DNA of 64,000 nt from Sandaracinus sp. (GTDB lineage Bacteria > Myxococcota_A > Polyangia > Polyangiales > Houyiibacteriaceae): NCBI GenBank assembly GCA_002699025.1, contig PABA01000011.1, positions 1 through 64,000 of the forward strand, given 5' to 3'. Shown here piece by piece: positions 42,723-54,478 of this stretch; positions within the stretch are counted from its first letter, which is position 1, and each line of letters starts with the position of its first letter. The notes under the pieces were generated by a model. That model was not told the origin of the DNA. It searched no databases and saw only the letters and a program-made list of their open reading frames with translations. Position numbers and translations under genes: made by a program.

Positions 42723-45700
42723 GTGACGCAGCGGCAGGCCCGGCCCTTCGAAGGCACCGATCGCTTCACGGTGCTCCAGCTGCTCGGACGGGGCGGCATG
42801 GGCGCCGTCTACGCGGCCCGCGACCGGCAGCGCGGCCACGTCGTCGCCCTCAAGACGCTCGGCCGCTTCGACGCCCGCGCCCTCGCCCGCTTCAAGAACG
42901 AGTTCCGCACCCTCCACGACGTCGACCACCCGAACCTCGTCAGCCTCTACGAGCTCTTCGAGCACGAGGGGGAGTGGTTCTTCACCATGGAGCTCCTCGA
43001 GGGGAGGACCTCCTCGCCCACGTGCGCACCGCCGAGGGCTTCGACGAGGCCCGGCTGCGCGCGGCGCTGGCCCAGCTCGCCACGGGGCTCCATGCCCTGC
43101 ACGGGGCCGGCATCGTCCACCGGGACGTGAAGCCCTCGAACGTGCTCGTCACGGGGAGCGGGCGCGCCGTCCTGCTCGACTTCGGCCTCGTGGTCCAGGA
43201 CGAGCGCGACCCGGCCTCCATCCCCGAGATCGTCGGCACCATGGCCTACATGGCGCCCGAGCAAGGGCTCGGCCTCGAGGTCGGCCCGGCCGCCGACTGG
43301 TACGCCCTCGGCGTCACCCTCTACGAGGCCCTCACGGGTCAGCTCCCGCACACGGGGAGCACGCCCGTGAAGACCCTCCTCGCCAAGCAGGCGCTCCCGC
43401 CGCGCCCCGCCGAGCGGGCCGAGGGAGTCCCCGAGGATCTCGACGCCCTCTGCATGCGCCTGCTCGCGCCCGAGCGCCGGGAGCGCCCCCGCGGCTCCGC
43501 CGTGCTCGCGGCCCTGGGCGTCCCCGGGGAGCCGGCCGAGACCGAGGGAGAGCGCGAGGCGACGACCTTCGTGGGCCGCGCGCGCGAGCTCGCCACGCTC
43601 TCCGCCGCCCTCGAGGCGAGCGACGCGGGCCCGCGGGTCGTGCTGGTCGAGGGCGAGTCGGGGCTCGGCAAGAGCACGCTGGCGCACCACTTCGCGTCGC
43701 GCCTCCGCCGCGAGCAGCCGGACGCCCTGGTGCTCGCCGGGCGCTGCTACGAGCGCGACTCCGTCGCCTTCAAGGCCTTCGACGGCCTCGTCGACGCGCT
43801 CAGCAGCCACCTCTCGCGCCTCCCCGCCGCGGCCGTCGCCGCGCTCCTCCCGGCCGAAGCGGGGCTGCTCCCGCGCCTCTTCCCCGTCTTCGGGCGCGTC
43901 GAGCCCATCGCCGCCGCGGCGCTCGAGGCCGGGCCGGACGACCCGCAGGAGCTCCGGCGCCGCGGCTTCGGCGCCCTCCGCGAGCTCCTCGCGCGCCTCG
44001 CCGAGCGCGCGCCGCTCGTGCTCCTCGTCGACGACCTGCACTGGACCGATCGGGACAGCCTCGCGCTCCTGCAGGAGCTCCTCGACCCGCACCTCGGCCC
44101 GCGCCTGCTCGTGGTCGCCACCCTGCGACCGGTCGAGGCGCCGCGGCGCGACGCGATCCTCGCGGCCATGGGCGGCGTCTGGCACCGCACGCTCTCCCTC
44201 GCGCCCCTCGCGCTGGAGCAGGCCGAGGCGCTGGCGGCGGAGCTCCTGCCGCGCGAAGAGCCCGCGACCATCGCGGCCATCGCCCGCGAGGCGGGCGGCT
44301 CGCCCTTCTTCGTCGAGGAGCTGGCGCGGCACGTGGGCGACGCGCCGCGGAGCGAGCCGGACGCCCTCGAGCTCGACGAGGTGCTCTGGCAACGCATCGC
44401 CGCGCTGCCGCCGACCCCCCGGCACGTGCTCGAGCTGGTCTGCACGGCGAGCGGCCAGAGCACCCGCGCGCGCATCGCCCACGCCGCCGGCCTCGACGAG
44501 CAGGCGCTCTTCGAGGCCACCCGGAGCCTGCGCGCCGCGCACCTGGTCCGCGCGACCGGCCTCCGCCGGGACGACACGCTCGAGCCCTACCACGACCGGG
44601 TCCGGGACGCGGTCGAGCGCCACCTCGACCCCCGCCGGCGGCGGCTCTGCCACCAGCGCCTCGCCCGGGCCCTCGCCGAGGACGGAGGCGCGCGCGTCGC
44701 CCCCCACGCGCTCGTCGGCCACACGCTCGCGGCCGGCGATCAGGCCGGGGCCGCGAAGCATGCGGAGGAGGCCGCCAAGCACGCGCGGGCGGCCACCGCC
44801 TTCGACCGCGCCGCCGACTTCTACCGCATGGCCCTCGACCTGGGCGGCCACGACGCCGAGCGGGCGCGCGCGCTCCGCCTCGAGCTGGCCCGCGCGCTCG
44901 CCGAAGCCGGCCGAGGGGCCGAGTCCGCCGACGCCTACGAGGCCGCGGCCGAGGGCGCCGACGAGGCCACGCGCCGGGACTGCCAGCGCCTCGCGGCCGA
45001 GCAGCTCCTCATCAGCGGCCACATCGAGCGCGGCGTGGCCCGGCTCGACGACGCCCTCGAGGCCCTCGGCGAGCCGCCCCTCGCGACCCCGCGGCGCGCG
45101 CTCTTCGCCGTCCTCTGGCGGCGCCTCGGCCTCCGCCTGCGGGGCCTGAGCTGGTCGGAGCGCGCCCCCGAGGAGGTCCCGGCGGAGGAGCGCGCGCGGC
45201 TCCAGCTCATCGGCGCCTCGGCGCTCGGCCTCAGCATGGTCGACGCGATCCGCGGGGCCGCCTTCAGCGCGCGCTTCGCCCAGCTCGCGCTGCGCTCCGG
45301 AGACCCCTTCGAGGTCGCGCGAGCGCTCGGCTCGGAGGCGAACATGTCCTCCTACCAGGCCCGCTTCCGCCGCGCGCGCCGCTTCATGGACGCGCTCGCC
45401 GAGCTCACCGAGCGCCACCCGGACGAGCCCTACCTGCAAGGCTGGGTCGCCGCCACGCGCGGCGGCTTCGCCTACTTCCGCGGCGAGTTCGCCGAGTGCG
45501 AGGCGCACATGCAGGCCGCCCTCGCCGGCTTCGGGCGCGTCCGGGGCGCCACCTGGGAACGGAACAACTCGAACCTCTTCGCGCTCTTCGGCCTGCGCTA
45601 CCAGGGGCGGCTCCGGGAGCTCGCGCGCCAGGTCGCCGCCCTCCAGCGCGACGCCGAGCGGCGGGGCGACCTCTACATGAAGGTGAACCTCCAGCGCTAC

Positions 45701-46369
45701 GGCGGGCACTACGGCGCGCTCCTCGCGGACCGGCCGGAGGAGGCCTGGGAGACCCTCGAGCGCGCCGTCTGGCCGGCGCCCGCGGAGACCTTCCACCTAC
45801 AGGACTGGCAGCGGCTCGAGGCGCGCTGCAGCATCCTGCTCTACGAGGGGCGCGCGGCGGACGGGCGGGAGCGCGCGGAGGCCGAGCTCGCGGCGCTCGA
45901 TGGCTCCCTGCTCACGCGCATCCACACGATCCGGAGCTCGGCGGCCTTCATCCGTGGACGCCTGCTCCTCGGGAGCGCCCCGGACGAGGGGGAGCGCCGC
46001 GCTGTCCGTCGGCTGGCCCGCGGGCTCGCGCGCCGGGGCGGCTTCGTCGCCGCGTTCGGCGCGCTGCTGCGGGCGGGCGAGGCGGAGCAGCGGGGCGACC
46101 GGGAGGCCGTCGTCGAGGCCTACCGGGCGGCGCTCGCGATCGCGGAGCGCCACGGCATGGGCTTCCACCGGGCCGTGATCCAGCGGCGCCTCGCCGAGCA
46201 GCTCGGCGGCGACGAGGGGCGCGCGCTCCGGGCCGCCTCCGACACCTGGATGCAGGCGCAGGGCGTGGTCGCACCGGAGCGGATGGCGCAGCTGCTGGTG
46301 CCCCGGCCGACGCGACGGCTCAGCGCGGTCGGAGACGCGCTCGATGGGCTCGGGCGAGAGACCGACTGA
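42723..46369 (+). CDS. Ser/Thr kinase - AAA ATPase - TPR protein (PknK-like), one-base frameshift
   Basis: A 1215-residue cytoplasmic signalling protein if one base is restored. Residues about 12-265 are an intact Hanks kinase: LLGRGGMGAVYAARD, VVALKTL, IVHRDVKPSNVLV (about 135), LLDFGLV and GTMAYMAPEQ. Then a predicted STAND/AAA-type ATPase with VEGESGLGKSTLAHHF (about 309-324) and LLVDDLHWTDRDSL (about 434), and a long TPR-like C-terminal half. The kinase N-lobe lies in one frame (42723 to about 43003) and the rest in the next. At 43001-43004 a run of four G would need to be five to give ELLEGEDLLAHV. This may be a sequencing error or a real disruption. GTG start. Confidence 0.85.
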
Positions 46370-46394
46370 GCCCCCGCCCGCTCGGCTCAGTCGG
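46362..46394. terminator. Perfect stem-loop spanning both convergent stop codons
   Basis: CCGACTGAGC (46362-46371) pairs perfectly with GCTCAGTCGG (46385-46394) around a 13-base C-rich loop. The TGA of the kinase gene and the stop of the leftward lipoprotein gene both lie inside the stem. There is no T-run. A bidirectional end signal is the simplest reading. Confidence 0.65.
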
Positions 46395-46887
46395 GGAGGC
46401 GCTCGATGGACTCGCGCGAGAAGCCGGGGGAGCTCGACGTCTCGCGTCGATGACGGATCCCCGTGCGCGCGTCGACGCCTTCCCAGCGCTCCCAGCTGAC
46501 GTCCCCCTCGGGGAGCGCCTGATCCTCGTGCTCGACCAGCTCCCACTCGATCTCGAGCTGCGCCTCGAACGCCCGATAGCGCGCCGCGTCCACCGTCTCC
46601 CCGTCGATCGCGAAGCTCCGCTCGATGCCATCGTCGGTCGGCCCCGGGTCCTCGAAGCCGGCACCGTCCTCGGGGGCGTCACCGCCGCCCTCGCGCCCGA
46701 GCGCTCCTCGCTCCGCCGACCGCTGCCTCGCCACGCCCGCCCCCTCCTCCCCGCCGCTCGTCGCCGCGCCCATCGGCGCCTCGTCGGTGTCGGCCGCCGC
46801 GGACGGCTCGGGGCTTTCGCCGCCGCCGCCGTCGGCGCAGCCGAGCGCGAGCGTGAGAAGCGAGGCGGTGACCGGAGCGAGGCGCAT
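46387..46887 (-). CDS. Small acidic lipoprotein
   Basis: A 166-residue predicted lipoprotein: signal LAPVTASLLTLALGCADGGG with lipobox LALGC, then a Gly/Glu/Ala-rich low-complexity linker (about 20-90), then a short soluble domain (SFAIDGETVDAARYRAFEAQ; IEWELVEHEDQALPEGDVSW). The terminal SRESIERLPD is encoded next to the kinase gene's stop. I do not recognise the family. It is divergent from the XPB helicase gene, 86 bp away, and convergent with the kinase gene. Confidence 0.75.
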   Translation of the reverse strand: MRLAPVTASLLTLALGCADGGGGESPEPSAAADTDEAPMGAATSGGEEGAGVARQRSAERGALGREGGGDAPEDGAGFEDPGPTDDGIERSFAIDGETVDAARYRAFEAQLEIEWELVEHEDQALPEGDVSWERWEGVDARTGIRHRRETSSSPGFSRESIERLPD

Positions 46888-46973
46888 GCACCCAGGGTAG
46901 AGCGAGGCGCCGGGTCGGTAGAAGGGAGAGGGCGCCGGGCGCGGGCGTCCCAGCGGCGTGCTACGACTGGGCC

Positions 46974-48324
<1,351 letters not shown>

Positions 48325-48338
<14 letters not shown>

Positions 48339-49530
48339 TCTGGTCCGCGCCTACCGGCGCAAGGGCGAGCTGAAGCTCCGGAAGATCGACGGCGAGGCGC
48401 GCGCGCGGGCCGTGGAGGTCGCCGAGGGCTACTGCGACGTGGCGCGGCGCTCGGTCGGCGACACGCGCCGCGAGGTGCACGAGGGCTTCGACACCGTGCC
48501 CGTCGAGGGGCGGGACCGGAAGCTCGCGGACGGGCTCCGCAAGCTGGTGCTCGACCGCTGCGACTTCGAGGTCCGCACGGAGATCGACCCGGTGGAGCTG
48601 CGCCAGGAGGTCTTCCAGGCGGCGGCGCGCTGGCGGCGGGAGCAGCGCTTCGATCGGGAGGCGCTGCTGGCCGAGGTGGGGGCGGCGCACGAGGTGGAGC
48701 CGGCGGAGATCGAGCGGCTCCTCTACGCGGACCTGAAGGGCGCGCACCGGCTGCTCTCCTTCGAGGAGGCCGATGGCGAGCAGATCATGCGGGCCTACGA
48801 GCTCGGGCAGGTGCAGGCCGTGCTGCTGCGGGCCGAGGCGGTGGAGGTCGAGGTGGAGGCGGCGGACCCGGCGCTCTACCGGGCGCTCTTCCGGAAGATG
48901 AAGTTCCACCGGCTGCTCCACACGATCACCAAGCGGAAGACGGGCGGCTACCGGATCGGCATCACCGGCCCCTTCAGCCTCTTCTCGAGCGTGACCAAGT
49001 ACGGGCTCCAGCTCGCGCTGGTGTTGCCGGCCGTGCGCGCCTGCGATCGCTGGTCGCTGACGGCGGAGGTGCGCTGGGGCAAGGAGCGGACGCGGGCGCG
49101 CTTCGAGGCGTCGGGGAAGCGCGAGGGCGGCTTCGAGGCGCCGCGCATGCCCGACGAGGTGGAGAAGCTCGCGGAGAAGTTCCGCGCGAAGGCGGAGAAG
49201 GGGAAGACCGGCTGGGAGGTGGCGCCGGCGACGGAGATCCTCTCGCTGCCGGGGGTGGGCGAGTGCGTGCCGGACCTGGTCTTCCGCAAGGACGGGCAGG
49301 AGGTCTTCCTCGAGGTGCTCGGCTACTGGAGCCGGGCCGCCGTGTGGAAGCGCGTCGAGCTGGTGGAGGCCGGCATGGACACGCCGATCGTCTTCGCCGT
49401 CTCGAAGCGGCTGCGCGTGAGCGAGGAGGTGCTCCCCGAGGAGCTCCCCGCGGCGCTCTACGTCTACAAGGGCGTGCTCAGCGCGAAGGCCGTCGAGGAG
49501 CGCCTCGACCGGCTCGCGGGCGACCGGTAG
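48325..49530 (+). CDS. Bax1-type nuclease (DUF790), partner of XPB
   Basis: A 401-residue protein of the DUF790 family, known in archaea as Bax1, a structure-specific nuclease that binds XPB and cuts the bubble it opens. It starts with the family's LTADLVRAYRRKGELKLRKI; a helical domain follows (about 60-220) with FHRLLHTITKRKTGGYRIGI and TGPFSLFSSVTKYGLQLALV. The C-terminal nuclease domain has GVGECVPDLVFRKDGQEVFL then EVLGYWSRAAVW (about 311-342), matching a PD-(D/E)xK layout. The TTG start has GGAGGG upstream and lies inside the XPB gene. The overlap supports a joint helicase-nuclease role in DNA repair. Confidence 0.88.
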
Positions 49531-49628
49531 CGACCGGCCGGTAGCGACCGGCCGCTCGGGGGCCGCGGGGGGAAGGTAGCCGCGCGGCGGACGCGGAGTA
49601 GACTCGGGGCGCTCCGACCGGCGCTTCC

Positions 49629-51059
49629 ATGGCTTCCTTCCCTCGTCTCGCCTGCTCGCTCGTCGCGCTCGCGGTGCTCTGCGCCGCCGCGCCGGCCCGG
49701 GCCGACGCGCCCTGCGACGAGGGAGCCTCCGGGGAGGAAGCGACGACCGGTGAGCAGGCCGCCGCCCCGTCCGCGGCCGACGAGGACGCCGAGCCCTGCC
49801 CGAGCCCGCGCCGCCCGATCCCCGACTACGACGGGCGGCGCATCGGCCCGACCCCGGGGGACCGCGCGCTCTGGATCCCGCGCGTCGTCTTCTTCCCGAT
49901 CTGGTGGGTCGCCGAGGTGCTCGTGCGCCGCCCGCTCGTCTGGCTCACGGGCCTGCTCGCGGAGCGCCAGCTCGTCCGCCGCTACAAGGAGTTCTTCACC
50001 TTCGGCCCCGAGGACCGGGTCACGCTCATGCCGACCTTCCTCTACGACCTCGGGTTCCGCCCGAACGCCGGGCTCCGCTTCGAGTACCGGGAGATCCGCG
50101 GCTCGCCGGCCACCGTCTTCGCGCGCGTCGCCTACGGCGGCGCGGACTGGCTCTCCGGAGAGGCGGGCCTGCGGGTGACGCGCGGCGTGTGGCGCTGGGA
50201 CCTGCGCGGCGGCGGGCAGCGCCGCCCGGACGGCCGCTTCTTCGGCCTCGGCAGCGAGGCCCGCGACGGGAGCTCCGCGCGCTTCCGCTGGGACGGGGTG
50301 GACGCCACCAGCCGGCTCGGCTGGCACCCGACGCGCGGCGACGCCATCACCCTCGCGCTCGGCGTGCGGCGCCGTCGCTTCCGGCCCGCCGAGAACCCGC
50401 AGCGCTCCATCGAGGCCGTCGTCGAGGACCCGGAGACCAGCGTGACGGCGCTGCCCCCGGCCTACCCGGACGGCTACGACGCGCTCCGGCTCGAGCTCGG
50501 CGGCGAGCTCGACACGCGCCCCTACCGCCCCCACCCGCTCACCGGCGTGCGCGCGGCGGCCAGCGTGCTCGTCGGCGCGGACGTGCGCGAGCGGGAACGG
50601 CGCGGCGCCTGGCTCCGCTGGCAGGGGGAGCTCACGGGCCACTGGGACGTCAGCGGCGCGCGCCACGTCCTGCGCCTCGGCCTGCACCTCACGGGCACGG
50701 AGATCGTCTCGGGGGCCATGCCCTTCACCGAGCTCCCGGACCTCGGCGGTAGCGGCCCCATGCGCGGCTTCCACGGCGGGCGCCTCGTCGGCCGGAGCGG
50801 CGCCGCGCTCCTCCTCGCCTACGATTGGCCCATCTGGCAGGCGATGGACGGCACGCTCCAGCTCGGCCTCGGCAACGTCTACGACGGGCACTTCCAGGAG
50901 CTCGGTCCGGGCAACAGCCGGCTCAGCGTCGCCTTCGGCTTCGCGGCGATCGGGAAGCGCGAGCACCGCTTCCAGATGCTGGTCGGCTTCGGCACGGAGC
51001 CCTTCGACGAAGGCGGTCAGGTGAAGAGCGTGCGCTTCACCGTGGGGGTGGCGCCATGA
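49629..51059 (+). CDS. Outer-membrane barrel of the Omp85 (BamA/TamA) type, no clear POTRA
   Basis: A 476-residue protein with a signal peptide (CSLVALAVLCAAAPARADAP). A Gly/Ala/Pro linker and a hydrophobic-amphipathic segment (WIPRVVFFPIWWVAEVLVRR, about 78-97) precede about 340 residues of alternating beta strands (VTLMPTFLYDLGFRPNAGLR). The Omp85 lid-loop motif is probably GGSGPMRGFHGGRLVGRSGA (about 373). Only about 130 residues precede the barrel, too few for several POTRA domains, so this is a short Omp85-like protein. Its stop overlaps the next gene's ATG, so the two products are made together. Role in assembly or export of the partner is inferred. Confidence 0.82.
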   Translation: MASFPRLACSLVALAVLCAAAPARADAPCDEGASGEEATTGEQAAAPSAADEDAEPCPSPRRPIPDYDGRRIGPTPGDRALWIPRVVFFPIWWVAEVLVRRPLVWLTGLLAERQLVRRYKEFFTFGPEDRVTLMPTFLYDLGFRPNAGLRFEYREIRGSPATVFARVAYGGADWLSGEAGLRVTRGVWRWDLRGGGQRRPDGRFFGLGSEARDGSSARFRWDGVDATSRLGWHPTRGDAITLALGVRRRRFRPAENPQRSIEAVVEDPETSVTALPPAYPDGYDALRLELGGELDTRPYRPHPLTGVRAAASVLVGADVRERERRGAWLRWQGELTGHWDVSGARHVLRLGLHLTGTEIVSGAMPFTELPDLGGSGPMRGFHGGRLVGRSGAALLLAYDWPIWQAMDGTLQLGLGNVYDGHFQELGPGNSRLSVAFGFAAIGKREHRFQMLVGFGTEPFDEGGQVKSVRFTVGVAP

Positions 51060-52771
51060 GGCGACGGCTGCGACGGAGGCGACGGCTGCCGACCTTGCTC
51101 CTGGCGCTCGCCCTCGGCTGCGGCGCCGGGGTCCAGCGCTTCCCGCTCGGCGAGGCCATGTGGGTCGACGAGGGCGACACGCGCGCCGTACGGCCGCGGC
51201 CCGGCGAGAGTTCGGCCAACCTGCTCCAGGACTTCGTCGACTACACGCTGCTCCGCCCGATCACGCGCGTCTTCGCCGTGGACCCGGCCGGCGAGGCGAT
51301 CGACGTGAACGCCTTCGACGAGGTGCCCGACTCGAGCTGGTTCGAGAACCGCTGGCGAGAGGGGGGCTTCGACGTGGCGCGCGCCCTCCGGGGCGCCTGC
51401 GACGAGCCGCCGCCGGTCGCGCCCTGGACCGTCGTCAGCGGCAAGCGCGCCGGCGCCAACCCGGGCTTCGTCATCGAGGACGCCGAGGGGCGCCGCTTCG
51501 TCGTGAAGCTCGACGAGCCCAGCCAGCCCGAGCACGCGACCAGCGCCGACGTGATCGGCGCCACCGTCTACTGGGCGGCCGGCTACCACACGCCCTGCAA
51601 CCGCATCGCCTTCTTCCAGCCCGACGCCCTCGAGATCGCCGAGGGTGCGATGGCGGGCAAGGGCGCCGAGCAGGAGCCGCTCACCCGGGCGCTGCTCCAG
51701 GAGATCGTCGCCCTCGGCCACGCGCGCGCCGACGGCGCCGTGCGCGCCATGGCGAGCCGCTACCTCCCCGGCGAGCCGCTCGGCCCTTGGCGCTACGAGG
51801 GCATGCGCGAGGACGACCCGAACGACGTCGTACCGCACGAGGACCGGCGCGAGCTCCGCGGCTCCTACGTGGTCGCCTCCTGGATCGACCATTGGGACAC
51901 GCGCTCGTCGAACACGCTGCGCATGTGGATCGACCCGGACGGGGACGGGCGGGGCCACGTGCGCCACAACTTCCTCGACTGGGGCGACGTGATCGGCACG
52001 GACGCGGGGCCCCTCGGCATCCCGCCGCGGCGCGGGCACACCTACAACTTCCACCCGGGCCACGTCTTCACCGACTTCGTCACGCTCGGCGCGATGCCGC
52101 GCCCCTGGCGGCACGTGGAGCGCGGCCCGGCGGGCGAGCTGCTCGGCTACTTCGACGCCGAGCGCTTCGACCCGGAGGAGTGGTACCCGAGCGTGCTGAA
52201 CCCCGCCTTCCAGCGCGCGACCGAGCGGGACATGGCCTGGGGCGCGCGGCGGGTGGCGGCGATGGGGCCGGCCTTCGTCGCGGCGCTCGTGGCGTCGCTC
52301 CAGCTCGCGGACCCGGGCGCGGCCGCCGAGCTCGAGCGCGTGCTCCTGGCGCGGCGGGAGAAGATCCTGAAGCGCTGGTTCCGGCGCCTCTCGCCGCTCA
52401 CCGAGCCGCGCCTCGAGGCGGGCGCCGGGGGGAGCGGGACCGCGCGCCTCTGCCTGCGGGACCTGGCCGTGGCGACGGGCATCGTGGAGTGGGACGCGCG
52501 GCCCTATTGGACGCGCGCCTGGCGCGTGGAGGGGGAGCGACGCGTCGAGGCGCTCGAGCCCTTCCCGCTGCGGCGCCGGGCCCCCGACCGGGTCTGCGCG
52601 CTCCTGCCCGAGACGGACGCCGGCTACCTGATCGTCGACCTCACGGGGCAGTACGGCGAGGGAGACCGGGCCGCCCGCCCGGCCCGCGTGCACCTCGCGC
52701 GCGCCGAGGGCGGCGGCCTCCAGATCGTGGGCCTCGAGCGCCCCTACGAGCTCACCCCGCCAGGCCGCTGA
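51056..52771 (+). CDS. Lipoprotein with kinase-like motifs, partner of the Omp85-type barrel
   Basis: A 571-residue lipoprotein (RRLPTLLLALALGCGAGVQR, lipobox LALGC). Three spaced motifs resemble a divergent protein-kinase fold of the HipA/CotH/Fam20 style: GRRFVVKLDEPSQPEHATSA (candidate ATP-Lys, about 145-164), SWIDHWDTRSSNTLRMWIDP (HxDxxxxN-like catalytic loop, about 275-294) and HNFLDWGDVIGTD (DFG-like Asp, about 305-317). The C-terminal half (about 430-571) is beta-rich without motif. Secreted kinases of this kind are rare and the match is by motif order only. The ATG overlaps the barrel gene's stop. Confidence 0.78.
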   Translation: MRRRLRRRRRLPTLLLALALGCGAGVQRFPLGEAMWVDEGDTRAVRPRPGESSANLLQDFVDYTLLRPITRVFAVDPAGEAIDVNAFDEVPDSSWFENRWREGGFDVARALRGACDEPPPVAPWTVVSGKRAGANPGFVIEDAEGRRFVVKLDEPSQPEHATSADVIGATVYWAAGYHTPCNRIAFFQPDALEIAEGAMAGKGAEQEPLTRALLQEIVALGHARADGAVRAMASRYLPGEPLGPWRYEGMREDDPNDVVPHEDRRELRGSYVVASWIDHWDTRSSNTLRMWIDPDGDGRGHVRHNFLDWGDVIGTDAGPLGIPPRRGHTYNFHPGHVFTDFVTLGAMPRPWRHVERGPAGELLGYFDAERFDPEEWYPSVLNPAFQRATERDMAWGARRVAAMGPAFVAALVASLQLADPGAAAELERVLLARREKILKRWFRRLSPLTEPRLEAGAGGSGTARLCLRDLAVATGIVEWDARPYWTRAWRVEGERRVEALEPFPLRRRAPDRVCALLPETDAGYLIVDLTGQYGEGDRAARPARVHLARAEGGGLQIVGLERPYELTPPGR

Positions 52772-53211
52772 GCGCCGAGGCCGCGCTCGTCCGCGCGAGC
52801 TCCTCGGCTCGAAGACCTCGGCTCGCGGCGGCTCGGGCTCCTCGGTTCCGGCTTCCGAGCTCGCGGCGCCTCGGCTCGAAGACCTCGGCTCGGCGGACGC
52901 CTCGGCTCGGCCTCACGCCTCCTCGGCTCGGGTCGGCTCGGGTCCGCTTCGCCGTGGCCCCTCGGCTCGTCGCGCTCGCGCTCTCCGTCCCGCGGACCGC
53001 ACGACATCCGATGCGACGTCACGCCCGCCGATGCGTGGCCACGCGCCGCCCCGAACCGGCCGCGTGGAGCGCCCGCGCGCCGAAACCGCGACACGCTGCA
53101 TCGGAAGCCTCGCGACGTCACGTACGCCCCCACGCAAAGGTCCCGTGACGATGGGTGCGGCGGATCGTCGCGCTCGCTGCGACCCCCGGATCCTAGCCTT
53201 ACGTTGATGGA
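52772..53211. repeat. Gap with CTCGGCTCG repeats
   Basis: 440 bp. From 52800 to about 52960 the short units CTCGGCTCG, GAAGACCTCGGCTCG and GGCGCCTCGGCTCG recur about nine times. The rest (about 52970-53211) is less repetitive and less G+C-rich near the end (CCTAGCCTTACGTTGATGGA), where the promoter and the ribosome-binding site of the next gene are expected. No reading frame with normal composition is seen. Confidence 0.7.
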
Positions 53212-54450
53212 GTGACACGCACAAAGCTGTATTCCGTGCTGGCACTCGTGCTCCTGGCGAGCGCTTGCGAACCCAATGTCCAAGGCCGATGGGAGGCGGA
53301 GACGCCGTCCGATCTGGAAGGAGAGCCCATCGCGCGCGGCGACTTCGCCGAGCGCTCCGAGTGTGGCGTCGGCACACCGACCGGCGAGGGCCTCGCGCGC
53401 CTCATCCGCACGCCCTTCCTGCAGAACGTGACCGCCGACGCGGCCACGGTGCTCTGGGTCGGCGACGCCGTGGCCGAGGTGGACCTGGTCGTCGAGACGC
53501 CCGAGGGCGAGGTCGTCGCGGTCGTCCCCGCCGAGCCGGACCCCGGCGCCGCCCTCGAGGAGGGGCTGCAGCTCCGGGCCCGCGCCGAGGGCCTCGACGC
53601 CGGGGAGACCTACTGCTGGCACCTCCGCGATGGCGCCGGCCCGCTGACCGCGCCCGCCGGCCTCGAGACCGCGCCCGTCGACATGGACGCCCCCGTGCGC
53701 TTCGCGGTCTGGGGCGACTCGGGCACGGGCGGCATCGATCAGGTGCAGCTCCAGGCCCAGATGGACACGGTCGACTTCGACCTCGCGCTCCACGTGGGTG
53801 ACCTCGCCTACCCGACGGCCACGCGCGAGGCGCTCCAGGACTACGTCTTCGACATCTACCCGGCGCTCTTCGCGCAGGTGCCCTTCTTCCCCGTGCCGGG
53901 CAACCACGACTACTCGGCCGACGACGCGGCGCCCTTCCGCGAGGCCTTCGAGCTGCCCGTCATCGACGACCCGGCGAGCGGCGAGCGCTGGTACGCCTTC
54001 GACTGGGGCTCGGTGCACTTCGTCGCCATGGACACCGAGGCGCTGAACGAGGACCAGCTCGCCTGGCTCGAGCGCGACCTCGAGGCGCACCAGGACGCCC
54101 CCTGGATCGTCGTCTACGGCCACCACCCGCCCTACTCGTCCGGCCACCACGGCTCCTCGAGCCGGATGCGCGAGCTGACCGAGACCTTCGAGCGTCACGG
54201 CGTGGACCTGGTCTTCACGGGCCACGACCACCACTACGAGCGCACGGTCGACCTGAACGGCGTCACCTACGTCGTGACGGGCGGCGGCGGCGCCGGGACG
54301 CGGAGCGCGAGCCGCTCCGAGTGGACGGCGCGGACCGAGGTGGTCGCCCACTTCGTGATGGTCGAGGCGACGCGCGACCGGATGTCGATGCACGCCATCG
54401 ACGCGACGGGCAACGAGTTCGACCGGGCCGTCTTCCACGCGCAGCGCTGA
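53212..54450 (+). CDS. Secreted metallophosphoesterase lipoprotein (purple acid phosphatase-like)
   Basis: A 412-residue lipoprotein (LYSVLALVLLASACEPNVQG, lipobox ASAC). Residues about 60-155 form a fibronectin-like N-terminal domain of the purple-acid-phosphatase type (TPFLQNVTADAATVLWVGDA). The catalytic domain shows the dinuclear-metal ligands VRFAVWGDSGTGG (about 162-174), ALHVGDLAYPTAT (about 192), VPGNHDYSADD (about 226), VVYGHHPPYSSGHHG (about 302) and TGHDHHYER (about 336). Substrate is probably a phosphomonoester outside the cytoplasm. GTG start at 53212, preceded by GATGGA. It is a single gene. Confidence 0.9.
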   Translation: MTRTKLYSVLALVLLASACEPNVQGRWEAETPSDLEGEPIARGDFAERSECGVGTPTGEGLARLIRTPFLQNVTADAATVLWVGDAVAEVDLVVETPEGEVVAVVPAEPDPGAALEEGLQLRARAEGLDAGETYCWHLRDGAGPLTAPAGLETAPVDMDAPVRFAVWGDSGTGGIDQVQLQAQMDTVDFDLALHVGDLAYPTATREALQDYVFDIYPALFAQVPFFPVPGNHDYSADDAAPFREAFELPVIDDPASGERWYAFDWGSVHFVAMDTEALNEDQLAWLERDLEAHQDAPWIVVYGHHPPYSSGHHGSSSRMRELTETFERHGVDLVFTGHDHHYERTVDLNGVTYVVTGGGGAGTRSASRSEWTARTEVVAHFVMVEATRDRMSMHAIDATGNEFDRAVFHAQR

Positions 54451-54478
54451 GCGCGAAGCGCCGAACGCCCCGACCGCT

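Noticed and set aside
42947-45796. A leftward open frame of 949 codons
   Set aside because: It is antisense to the ATPase/TPR part of the kinase gene and has no recognisable domain.
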